Below, piece by piece: positions 1 to 6,844 of a stretch of 15,084 bases of DNA. Below the pieces are notes generated by a model. The model saw only the letters and a list, made by a program, of their open reading frames with translations. It made no database searches and had not been told where the DNA came from. Origin of the DNA: Desulfobacteraceae bacterium. GTDB lineage: Bacteria > Desulfobacterota > DSM-4660 > Desulfatiglandales > JALVMZ01. Both the position numbers and the translations under genes were made by a program. The stretch's first letter is position 1. Every line of letters begins with the position of its first letter. The DNA lies in contig JALVMZ010000239.1 in assembly GCA_027032655.1 (NCBI GenBank), positions 1 to 15,084 of the forward strand, read 5' to 3'.

Positions 1-1
1 A

Positions 2-235
2 GATTATCTTGAACCAGAGCTTGATAAGGTGAGAGAAAAGGCAGGAGACCTCATCAAGGATGACTTTGACCTTCTAATTGTTGCCCTGTATCCAACAACA
101 GGTGAACAATTCCTTAAATGGAAATACGGGCTTGAAGAAAAACCACCAGAAGTAAAACCCAAAACCCTGGAAGATATAAGGCGAGAGGATGAGGCAATGG
201 CCAGGGCAATTGAGCAGGTATGTAAGACCATGTGA
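2..235 (+). CDS. Carboxyltransferase subunit (PycB / OadA / transcarboxylase 5S family), C-terminal fragment
   Basis: The reading frame is open from the left window edge, so this is the last 77 residues of a longer protein. The fragment resembles the end of the conserved carboxylase (PYC_OADA) domain: an LEPELDK segment, then an acidic stretch and ALYPTTGEQFLKWKYG, comparable to the 'LEPE...ALFPQVA..F' ending of pyruvate carboxylase subunit B, oxaloacetate decarboxylase alpha and transcarboxylase 5S. Proteins of this family move a carboxyl group between carboxybiotin and pyruvate/oxaloacetate. The chain ends about 40 residues after that block with a charged tail and shows no biotinyl domain (no MKM motif), so the biotin carrier would be a separate protein. 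It lies 32 bases upstream of mdh, which fits a supply of oxaloacetate to malate dehydrogenase. Which of the three family members it is cannot be decided from the fragment. Confidence 0.72.
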   Translation, partial: DYLEPELDKVREKAGDLIKDDFDLLIVALYPTTGEQFLKWKYGLEEKPPEVKPKTLEDIRREDEAMARAIEQVCKTM

Positions 236-267
236 TGAATCATAAAAAGGGAAAGGAGTGAAAAGAG

Positions 268-1212
268 ATGAGAAGAAAGGTAACAGTGGTGGGGGCTGGT
301 AATGTGGGTGCAACCACTGCCATGAGGATAGCCCAGAAAGAGCTGGCTGATGTGGTGCTTGTGGATGTCCTTGAGGGCGTCCCTGCAGGAAAGGCCCTTG
401 ACCTCTATGAATCAGCCCCCATAGAGGGATATGATTCCATGGTTCAGGGATATACCTCTGACTATAGCAATGCCAGGGACTCTGATGTGGTGGTTATAAC
501 CGCTGGTATTGCAAGAAAGCCAGGCATGAGCAGGGATGACCTGCTTTCCACAAATATGGGAATAGTTGAATCTGTTTGTAAAGAGGTGGCATCCGTTGCA
601 CCTGATTGTGTAATTATTGTAGTGAGTAATCCCCTGGATGCCATGTGTCATGTGGCACTTGATACCACTGGATTTCCCAAAAACAGGGTGATGGGTATGG
701 CAGGAATCCTGGATTCCGCCCGGTTTCGTGCATTCATCTCTATGGAGCTGGGGATCTCTGTTGAAAATATCCACGCCCTTGTGCTTGGAGGGCATGGAGA
801 TACAATGGTTCCTCTTCCAAGATTCTGCACTATTTCAGGAATACCCGTATCAGAATTTCTGCCCGAGAGCAGGATTGATGAGATTGTGGAAAGAACAAGG
901 AATGGAGGTGCTGAGATTGTATCCCTGCTTAAAACAGGAAGCGCATATTATGCACCTTCCTCTGCTGCTGTTGAGATGGTTGAAGCAATACTGAAAGATA
1001 AAAAGAAGATCCTTCCCTGTGCAGCATATCTGGAAGGTGAGTATGGGATTGATAATCTGTTTGTGGGGGTTCCTGTAAAACTGGGTGCTAATGGGATTGA
1101 GGAGATAATAGAGCTCAAATTAACAGAAGAAGAAAGATCAGCCCTTCACCGGTCAGCGGAAGCAGTAAGAGCACTTGTGGAAGACATGAAAAGACTGAGG
1201 GGCGGGAAATAG
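268..1212 (+). CDS. mdh: Malate dehydrogenase, NAD-dependent
   Basis: Interconverts malate and oxaloacetate with NAD(H) in the cytoplasm. The 314-residue protein is full length for the LDH-like MDH family. The N-terminal Rossmann motif GAGNVG is at residues 9-14, and the acidic residue ending strand 2 (Asp33) favours NAD over NADP. The substrate-specificity position in the mobile loop is Arg83 (TAGIARKPGMSRDD); lactate dehydrogenases carry Gln here, so the call is malate. The catalytic pair is Asp149 and His176 (HGD), with Arg152 in LDSARFR as the carboxylate-binding arginine. The ATG is preceded by AAAGGAG at 252-258, 9 bases upstream. It follows the carboxyltransferase by 32 bases and precedes fumarase by 3 bases, so the three genes are probably co-transcribed. 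No internal terminator or promoter is visible. Confidence 0.96.
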   Translation: MRRKVTVVGAGNVGATTAMRIAQKELADVVLVDVLEGVPAGKALDLYESAPIEGYDSMVQGYTSDYSNARDSDVVVITAGIARKPGMSRDDLLSTNMGIVESVCKEVASVAPDCVIIVVSNPLDAMCHVALDTTGFPKNRVMGMAGILDSARFRAFISMELGISVENIHALVLGGHGDTMVPLPRFCTISGIPVSEFLPESRIDEIVERTRNGGAEIVSLLKTGSAYYAPSSAAVEMVEAILKDKKKILPCAAYLEGEYGIDNLFVGVPVKLGANGIEEIIELKLTEEERSALHRSAEAVRALVEDMKRLRGGK

Positions 1213-1215
1213 ACC

Positions 1216-2832
1216 ATGCAGGGTGAATTCCTTTATTGTGATCCTTTTCCAGTTGGAGAGGATAAGACCCAATACAGATTGCTTACCACCGAATATGTAA
1301 GCAGGGATAGATTCCGCGGAAGTGATGTGCTCCTGATTGAGGGTGAAGGTCTGAGTTTTCTCTCAGAGAAGGCCTTTAAGGATGTATCGCATCTTTTGAG
1401 GAGGTCTCATCTCGAGTCACTATCCAGGATAATTAAGGACCCGGATGCAACCCAAAATGATAGATATGTGGCCCTCGAGCTACTGAAAAATGCAGTAATA
1501 TCAGCAGAAGGTATCTTCCCCATGTGCCAGGATACAGGAACAGCGATTGTCCTTGGTAAGAAGGGAGAGCGGGTCTGGACAGGGGTATGTGATGAGGAGT
1601 TAATATCAAAGGGAATATATAATGCTTATCAGAAGAACTATTTCAGGTATTCACAGAATGTGCCGCTCAGTATGTTAAAGGAGAAAAACACAGGCACAAA
1701 CCTGCCAGCCCAGATAGATATCTATGCAACAGAGGGGGATTCATACAGTTTTCTATTTATTGCAAAGGGGGGAGGCTCTTCAAACAAGACATTCCTCTTC
1801 CAGAAGACAAAGGCCCTGCTGAATCACGACTCATTGGTTGAATTTTTAAAAGAGAGAATTATGGAGATTGGAACTGCTGCCTGTCCACCCTATCACTTAG
1901 CAGTTGTGGTGGGAGGGACATCTGCTGAAGCAAATCTCAAGACAGTAAAGCTTGCAACAGCAGGATATCTTGACGGACTTCCTTCAAGGGGTAATGAATG
2001 TGGTCAGGCCTTCAGGGACCATGAACTTGAAAAGGAACTGCTTGAGATATCAAGGGACCTGGGAATTGGAGCACAGTTCGGGGGTAAATACTTCTGTCAT
2101 GATGTGCGGGTTATTCGTCTCCCACGGCATGGTGCATCTCTTCCCATTGGAATTGGGGTAAGCTGTAGTGCGGATAGAAACATAAAAGGTAAGATTACCC
2201 ATGAGGGCATATTCCTGGAGGAGCTTGAAAGGGAGCCGGCCAGGTATCTGCCTGAACCTGCCTTTGATGAGGATGGTTCAATTTCCATAGACCTGGATGT
2301 GCCAATGAAAGAGATACAGGCCAGATTGAGCAGACTTCCGGTGGGAACAAGGGTTTTACTTAATGGAACAATGATAGTTGCAAGAGACATTGCCCATGCC
2401 AGGATAAAGGAGCTCCTTTTAAAAGGTGGAGATATGCCAGATTATTTTAAGATGCATCCTGTATATTATGCTGGGCCTGCAAAAAGACCCGATGGTTATG
2501 CCTCAGGATCATTTGGACCAACCACATCTGCCAGGATGGATCCATATGTTCCAATTTTTCAGGAGCTTGGTGGGTCCCTTGTGATGGTGGGAAAAGGCAA
2601 TCGCACCCATCAGGTGGTTGAGTCCTGCAAAAAATATGGTGGTTTTTACCTGGGCTCAATCGGGGGGGCATCTGCCAGGATAGGAAGGGATTTTATCAAG
2701 GAGATGGAGCTGATTGCATTCCCTGAACTTGGCATGGAGGCTGTTTACAGGATAAAGGTTGACGGTTTTCCTGCCTTTTTAATAATTGATGATAAAGGAA
2801 ATGATTTTTATAAAGACCTTATAAAGGCCTGA
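1216..2832 (+). CDS. fum: Fumarate hydratase, class I, single-chain iron-sulfur enzyme
   Basis: Hydrates fumarate to malate reversibly, using an oxygen-labile [4Fe-4S] cluster. At 538 residues the alpha and beta parts are joined in one chain, as in E. coli FumA/FumB, rather than split into two genes as in many anaerobes. The three expected cluster cysteines are Cys104 (MCQDTGTA), Cys223 (AACPPYH) and Cys317 (VSCSADRN). Their spacings of 119 and 94 residues equal those I recall for E. coli FumA (Cys105, Cys224, Cys318). The C-terminal part, with GTMIVARDIAHARIKE and the YYAGPAKRP and GPTTSARMD segments, is the beta domain. The gene starts 3 bases after mdh with only a weak Shine-Dalgarno sequence, so translation may be coupled. 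The sdhC ribosome-binding site overlaps its stop codon. Confidence 0.96.
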   Translation: MQGEFLYCDPFPVGEDKTQYRLLTTEYVSRDRFRGSDVLLIEGEGLSFLSEKAFKDVSHLLRRSHLESLSRIIKDPDATQNDRYVALELLKNAVISAEGIFPMCQDTGTAIVLGKKGERVWTGVCDEELISKGIYNAYQKNYFRYSQNVPLSMLKEKNTGTNLPAQIDIYATEGDSYSFLFIAKGGGSSNKTFLFQKTKALLNHDSLVEFLKERIMEIGTAACPPYHLAVVVGGTSAEANLKTVKLATAGYLDGLPSRGNECGQAFRDHELEKELLEISRDLGIGAQFGGKYFCHDVRVIRLPRHGASLPIGIGVSCSADRNIKGKITHEGIFLEELEREPARYLPEPAFDEDGSISIDLDVPMKEIQARLSRLPVGTRVLLNGTMIVARDIAHARIKELLLKGGDMPDYFKMHPVYYAGPAKRPDGYASGSFGPTTSARMDPYVPIFQELGGSLVMVGKGNRTHQVVESCKKYGGFYLGSIGGASARIGRDFIKEMELIAFPELGMEAVYRIKVDGFPAFLIIDDKGNDFYKDLIKA

Positions 2833-2844
2833 GGAGGTCTTCAT

Positions 2845-3486
2845 ATGAACTGGTTTTTAAGGTTTGTCTTTTCATCCATAGGGAAAAAGGTGGTAATGGC
2901 AATTACAGGGCTCTTTTTCTGCACTTTTATTTTTATTCATCTCCTGGGGAATCTCATGGTTTACAGGGGAAAAGATACCTTTGTGGCATATTCTGAGAGG
3001 CTCCATACCCTTGGATTGATGATAAATGCAGTTGAGATACTTCTCCTCATTTCAGGCATATTGCACCTTACATTTGCATTAATACTGTTTATTGAAAACA
3101 GGAGGGCAAGACCCATATCATATCATGTGCGTAAGTATTCTGGCGGCAGGACATTCAGTTCAGCTACCATGCCATATACAGGGTTGATACTTCTTATATT
3201 CGTAGTCATACATCTTATAAATTTTCATTTTGCAGAAAAGGCAGGTCGCACCATTTATGATATTATGGCAGGTGCATTTCAGAGTCCTCTATACGCATTC
3301 TTTTATGTATTCTGTGCTGTTGTGCTGGGATTTCATATAAGGCATGGATTCTGGAGCGCTTTTCAGAGTCTGGGTTTGAATCATCCCAAATATATGCCAC
3401 TTATAAGAGGTGTGGGTATTGCCTTTGCAATAATTGCGGGTGCTGGATTCTCTTCAGTTCCTTTATATATTCTTTTAGGTGCCTGA
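2845..3486 (+). CDS. sdhC: Succinate dehydrogenase/fumarate reductase cytochrome b subunit, type B diheme
   Basis: This is the membrane anchor of a menaquinone-linked succinate dehydrogenase/fumarate reductase. The 213-residue protein has five predicted membrane helices (roughly 15-38, 60-82, 110-130, 148-168 and 185-210) and no separate SdhD, which defines type B. Four helix histidines, His32, His74, His123 and His164, are spaced 42, 49 and 41 residues. This matches the four ligands of the two b hemes in Bacillus SdhC and Wolinella FrdC. The HGFWSAFQSLGLNH segment after helix 4 is typical of the family. The strong Shine-Dalgarno AGGAGG at 2832-2837 overlaps the fumarase stop codon. A glycine sits two residues before His164, where Wolinella FrdC has the proton-pathway glutamate. 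Whether the complex runs as dehydrogenase or fumarate reductase in the cell is not decided by the sequence. Confidence 0.93.
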   Translation: MNWFLRFVFSSIGKKVVMAITGLFFCTFIFIHLLGNLMVYRGKDTFVAYSERLHTLGLMINAVEILLLISGILHLTFALILFIENRRARPISYHVRKYSGGRTFSSATMPYTGLILLIFVVIHLINFHFAEKAGRTIYDIMAGAFQSPLYAFFYVFCAVVLGFHIRHGFWSAFQSLGLNHPKYMPLIRGVGIAFAIIAGAGFSSVPLYILLGA

Positions 3487-3497
3487 GGGAGGCGAAA

Positions 3498-5411
3498 ATG
3501 GAGCTTGATTCAAAGATTCCGGGTGGTCCCATTGAGACAAAATGGGATAGATACCGATCAGAACTTAAACTGGTGAGCCCTGCAAATAAGCGGAAGTTTC
3601 ATATAATTGTGGTGGGCACAGGGCTTGCAGGGGCCTCGGCATCAGCAACACTGGCTGAGCTGGGTTATAATGTAAAGACCTTTTGCATTCAGGATAGCCC
3701 CAGGCGGGCACACAGTATTGCAGCCCAGGGAGGGATTAATGCCGCAAAAAACTACCCCGGTGATGGTGACAGCATCTGGAGGCTATTTTACGATACCATA
3801 AAGGGTGGTGATTTCAGGGCAAGGGAGGCCAATGTCTATCGTCTGGCACAGATAAGTAACAACATAATTGATCAGTGTGTTGCACAGGGTGTGCCTTTTG
3901 CAAGGGAATACGGTGGCCTCCTTGCAAACAGGTCATTCGGGGGTGCCCTGGTCTCCAGAACATTTTATGCCAGGGGACAGACTGGTCAGCAGTTGCTCTT
4001 AGGGGCTTATGGGGCTCTGATGAGACAGGTCAAGGCAGGAAGGGTGAAGATATTCCCCAGAAGGGAGATGATGGACCTTGTGCTCATCGACGGGCGTGCA
4101 AGGGGTATAGTTGTAAGGAATCTGATAAGTGGTGAGATTGAATCCCACAGCGCACATGCTGTTCTGCTTGCAACAGGGGGATATGGGAATGTATTCTATC
4201 TTTCAACCAATGCCATGAGCTCAAATGTAAGTGCCATATGGAAGGCGCATAAAAGAGGGGCATTTTTTGCCAATCCATGCTTTTCCCAGATACATCCAAC
4301 CTGTATTCCTGTGCATGGAACTTATCAGTCAAAACTGACCTTAATGAGTGAGAGCCTGAGAAATGATGGGAGGGTCTGGGTTCCAAAGAATAAGGGGGAT
4401 AGAAGACCCCCGGAGGAGATACCTGAATCGGAAAGAGACTATTTTCTTGAAAGAAAATATCCCACATATGGGAATCTGGTGCCAAGGGATGTGGCATCCA
4501 GGAGTGTTAAAGAGGTCTGCGACGAGGGAAGAGGGGTTGGTCCCACAGGATATGCAGTATATCTGGATTTCAAAGATGCAATAGAGAGGGATGGAATCGA
4601 GGTCATACGAAAGAAATACGGTAACCTGTTTCAGATGTATGAAAAGATTACAGGGCAGGACCCATACAAGACGCCCATGATGATATATCCTGCCACCCAT
4701 TATACCATGGGTGGTTTGTGGGTGGATTATAATCTGATGAGCACAATACCGGGATTGTTTGTTCTGGGTGAGGCAAATTTTTCAGACCATGGTGCAAACA
4801 GGCTGGGGGCAAGTGCCCTGATGCAGGGCCTGGCTGATGGCTATTTCATTATTCCTTATACCATAGGAGGATATTTTGCAGGTGAGACCCTCAAGGAGGT
4901 CTCAGAGGATGAGCACGAATTCAAGGCATGTGAGATTCAGGCAAAGGATACAATAAAGAGGCTCCTCTCCATTAAAGGAAAAAGGACAGTGGATGATTTT
5001 CACAGGGAGCTGGGCAGAGTCATGTGGGAGTATTGTGGGATGTCAAGGAATGATGAGGGAATGAAAAATGCCCTATCCCTTATTCCTGAAATGAGGGAAG
5101 AGTTCTGGGAGAATGTGCTCATTCCTGGAAGTTCTGATACCCTGAACCAGAGTCTTGAGAAGGCCCTCAGGGTTGCTGATTTCCTTGAATTCGCGGAGCT
5201 ATTTGCTTATGATGCCCTCTCCAGAAGGGAGTCATGTGGATGCCACTTTAATGAGGCATATCAGACAGAAGAACATGAGGCAAAGAGGGATGATGAGAAT
5301 TGCTCCTATGTTGCAGCGTGGGAATTTCAAGGTGTGGATAAGGAACCCATTTTGCATAAAGAGCCTCTCATTTTTGAATATGTGAAGCCCACTGAAAGGA
5401 GTTATAAGTAA
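3498..5411 (+). CDS. sdhA: Succinate dehydrogenase/fumarate reductase flavoprotein subunit
   Basis: Catalytic subunit that interconverts succinate and fumarate at a covalently bound FAD on the cytoplasmic face. Its 637 residues fit type B enzymes. The dinucleotide fold GTGLAGAS begins at residue 40. His72 in RRAHSIAAQGG is the expected covalent FAD attachment residue. The substrate-site blocks are HPTCIPVHGT (266-275), PRDVASRS with the probable proton-donor Arg330, and HYTMGG with His401. GANRLGASALMQGLADGY (432-449) is the FAD-binding capping segment. The ATG follows sdhC by 11 bases with GAGGGAGG as ribosome-binding site. The stop codon overlaps the sdhB start by one base (TAATG), which indicates coupled translation. 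The sequence does not separate SdhA from FrdA usage; in type B enzymes both directions occur. Confidence 0.95.
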   Translation: MELDSKIPGGPIETKWDRYRSELKLVSPANKRKFHIIVVGTGLAGASASATLAELGYNVKTFCIQDSPRRAHSIAAQGGINAAKNYPGDGDSIWRLFYDTIKGGDFRAREANVYRLAQISNNIIDQCVAQGVPFAREYGGLLANRSFGGALVSRTFYARGQTGQQLLLGAYGALMRQVKAGRVKIFPRREMMDLVLIDGRARGIVVRNLISGEIESHSAHAVLLATGGYGNVFYLSTNAMSSNVSAIWKAHKRGAFFANPCFSQIHPTCIPVHGTYQSKLTLMSESLRNDGRVWVPKNKGDRRPPEEIPESERDYFLERKYPTYGNLVPRDVASRSVKEVCDEGRGVGPTGYAVYLDFKDAIERDGIEVIRKKYGNLFQMYEKITGQDPYKTPMMIYPATHYTMGGLWVDYNLMSTIPGLFVLGEANFSDHGANRLGASALMQGLADGYFIIPYTIGGYFAGETLKEVSEDEHEFKACEIQAKDTIKRLLSIKGKRTVDDFHRELGRVMWEYCGMSRNDEGMKNALSLIPEMREEFWENVLIPGSSDTLNQSLEKALRVADFLEFAELFAYDALSRRESCGCHFNEAYQTEEHEAKRDDENCSYVAAWEFQGVDKEPILHKEPLIFEYVKPTERSYK

Positions 5412-6172
5412 TGAGTGGATTGACGCTCCATTTAAAGATATGGAGGCAGAATGGCCCTGATGATAAGGGTGGTTTTGAGGATTACAATTTAGATGATATA
5501 TCTCCTGATATGAGCTTCCTTGAGATGCTTGATGTGTTGAATGAAAAATTAACTCTGGAAGGTAAAGAGCCGGTAGCATTTGATCATGATTGCAGGGAAG
5601 GTATATGTGGAATGTGTGGTGCAGTGGTGAATGGTTATCCCCATGGGCCTGAGCCAGGAACCACATTGTGTCAGCTTCATATGAGACATTTCAAAGATGG
5701 GGATACTATAATAATAGAGCCATGGCGTGCAAGAGCCTTCAGGATAATAAAGGACCTTGTGGTGGATAGAAGTGCATTTGATAAGATTATTCAGGAAGGA
5801 GGATATATTTCAGTAAACACCGGACAGGCCCCGGAGGCAAACTCAATTCCTGTTCCCCCTGCTAATGCTGAAGAGGCATTTGATGCAGCCGTTTGTATTG
5901 GATGTGGTGCATGTGTTGCGTCATGTCCCAATGGGTCTGCCATGTTATTTGTTGGAGCAAAAGTTTCCCATCTTGCACTTCTCCCTCAGGGGAGACCAGA
6001 GGCCCCAAAGAGAGCCATTGCTATGCTAAGGAAAATGGATGAACTGGGATTCGGGAATTGCACTAATCACAGGGAATGTGAAGCCCAGTGCCCAAAGGAG
6101 ATATCAATCAGCCACATTGCAAGATTTAACAGAGAGTATCTCAAGGCAATGCTGATTTCTAAAGAGAAGTGA
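5411..6172 (+). CDS. sdhB: Succinate dehydrogenase/fumarate reductase iron-sulfur subunit
   Basis: Carries electrons between the flavin of SdhA and the hemes of SdhC through three clusters. The 253-residue protein has a plant-type ferredoxin N-terminus with [2Fe-2S] ligands Cys61, Cys66, Cys69 (CREGICGMC) and Cys87. The C-terminal part holds CIGCGACVASCP (Cys162, 165, 168, 172) and CTNHRECEAQCP (Cys217, 223, 227). By family analogy the [4Fe-4S] cluster uses Cys162/165/168/227 and the [3Fe-4S] cluster Cys172/217/223. The segments IKDLVVDRSAFD and AMLFVGAKVSHLALLPQG are characteristic of type B enzymes. It is the last gene of the C4-dicarboxylate operon. The following 107 bases hold the dsr promoter but no convincing intrinsic terminator, so some read-through into the dsr genes is possible. 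Confidence 0.95.
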   Translation: MSGLTLHLKIWRQNGPDDKGGFEDYNLDDISPDMSFLEMLDVLNEKLTLEGKEPVAFDHDCREGICGMCGAVVNGYPHGPEPGTTLCQLHMRHFKDGDTIIIEPWRARAFRIIKDLVVDRSAFDKIIQEGGYISVNTGQAPEANSIPVPPANAEEAFDAAVCIGCGACVASCPNGSAMLFVGAKVSHLALLPQGRPEAPKRAIAMLRKMDELGFGNCTNHRECEAQCPKEISISHIARFNREYLKAMLISKEK

Positions 6173-6195
6173 ATGTTATAATCTATTATTTTTTC

Positions 6196-6224
6196 TTGAC
6201 AATCAGATATTATTTGTCTATATT
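6196..6224 (+). promoter_or_regulatory. Sigma-70 promoter of the dsr operon
   Basis: A perfect -35 box TTGACA (6196-6201) is followed by a 17-base spacer and the -10 box TATATT (6219-6224, 5 of 6 matches). Transcription would start near 6231, giving a leader of about 49 bases before the first gene at 6280. It lies in the only gap between sdhB and the dsr genes, so dsr expression can be set apart from the C4-dicarboxylate operon. An inverted repeat, GACAA and TTGTC with 11 bases between, spans the -35 box and spacer. Confidence 0.75.
6198..6218. repeat. Inverted repeat over the dsr -35 region, possible operator
   Basis: GACAA (6198-6202) and TTGTC (6214-6218) form arms of 5 bases with 11 bases between. 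The pairing also includes T6196/A6220 after one mismatch. The centres of the arms are 16 bases apart, so a dimeric repressor could contact both arms while blocking the promoter. The arms are short and the left one is partly the -35 consensus itself, so chance is a real possibility. Confidence 0.3.
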
Positions 6225-6279
6225 CCGCCCACAAAATGGTTTTGGTTGATAACAGTTTATAATTATTTGAAAATTAACA

Positions 6280-6822
6280 ATGGATTGGAAAGCATTCCTT
6301 TCAAATAACAAAGACAGTATTCTTAAAAGATGGTTGGAGTATTTACTTGATACCTATCCACCTGATACACAACGATTTCTTAAAATACAGAAAGATCAGT
6401 TTGCAAATCCAGTAAGATCAATATTTCAAAAAGACCTATCCAATATACTGGACTGGCTGATATCTGAAAGAGATGAAAAAGAATTAAAGCAACTTTTAGA
6501 TGGTATAGTTAGAGTTCGTGCTGTTCAGGATTTTGAGCCTTCCAGTGCACTTTCATTTATCTTTGAGTTGAAAGAGATAATCAAAGAGGCATTCATGAGC
6601 AAAGGTTCAATTGATGGAGAGTTAAAAGCCACTGAAGATATCTATCGAAAGGTGGATAGAATAGCACTCTTTGCATTTGATGTTTATATGGGTTGTAGAG
6701 AAAAGATATTTAAACTGATGGCAGATGAGGCTGCAAATAGGGTCTCAGGGCTTTTAAGGAAAAAGGGGCTTTTGTCAGAAATCCCCGGCTGGGGAAAGAG
6801 TCAGGCTAATAACATATCATAA
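6280..6822 (+). CDS. RsbRD_N-domain protein, first gene of the dsr operon
   Basis: A soluble, largely helical 180-residue protein without signal peptide or membrane segment. The opening LSNNKDSILKRWLEYLLDTY and the later FANPV and MGCREKIF segments resemble the RsbT co-antagonist RsbRD N-terminal domain, a non-heme globin-like sensor fold in stressosome RsbR proteins. There is no STAS domain after it, so this is the sensor part alone. Proteins of this kind are often found directly upstream of dsrM in sulfate reducers, but I know no proven function; a regulatory or assembly role for DsrMKJOP is inference. It contains no histidine, which argues against histidine-ligated heme, and one cysteine, Cys139. 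An in-frame TGA at 6268-6270 limits upstream extension, and no Shine-Dalgarno sequence precedes the ATG. It lies 22 bases before dsrM. Confidence 0.75.
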   Translation: MDWKAFLSNNKDSILKRWLEYLLDTYPPDTQRFLKIQKDQFANPVRSIFQKDLSNILDWLISERDEKELKQLLDGIVRVRAVQDFEPSSALSFIFELKEIIKEAFMSKGSIDGELKATEDIYRKVDRIALFAFDVYMGCREKIFKLMADEAANRVSGLLRKKGLLSEIPGWGKSQANNIS

Positions 6823-6844
6823 ATAAAGAAAGAGGTAGCTATAA

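Noticed and set aside
29..235. Separate small gene starting at GTG 29
   Set aside because: The frame is open and matches the carboxylase family upstream of that codon to the window edge, so it is the tail of a larger gene.
6177..6182. TATAAT just after sdhB as a promoter -10 box
   Set aside because: There is no acceptable -35 box about 17 bases upstream, while a much better promoter starts at 6196.
6246..6259. FNR/Crp-type site TTGAT upstream of the dsr operon
   Set aside because: Only one half-site is present; the opposite half (GTTTA) does not match ATCAA.
6782..6795. Hairpin CCCC-GGCT-GGGG near the end of the RsbRD_N gene as a terminator
   Set aside because: The stem has only five pairs, lies inside coding sequence and is not followed by a T-run.
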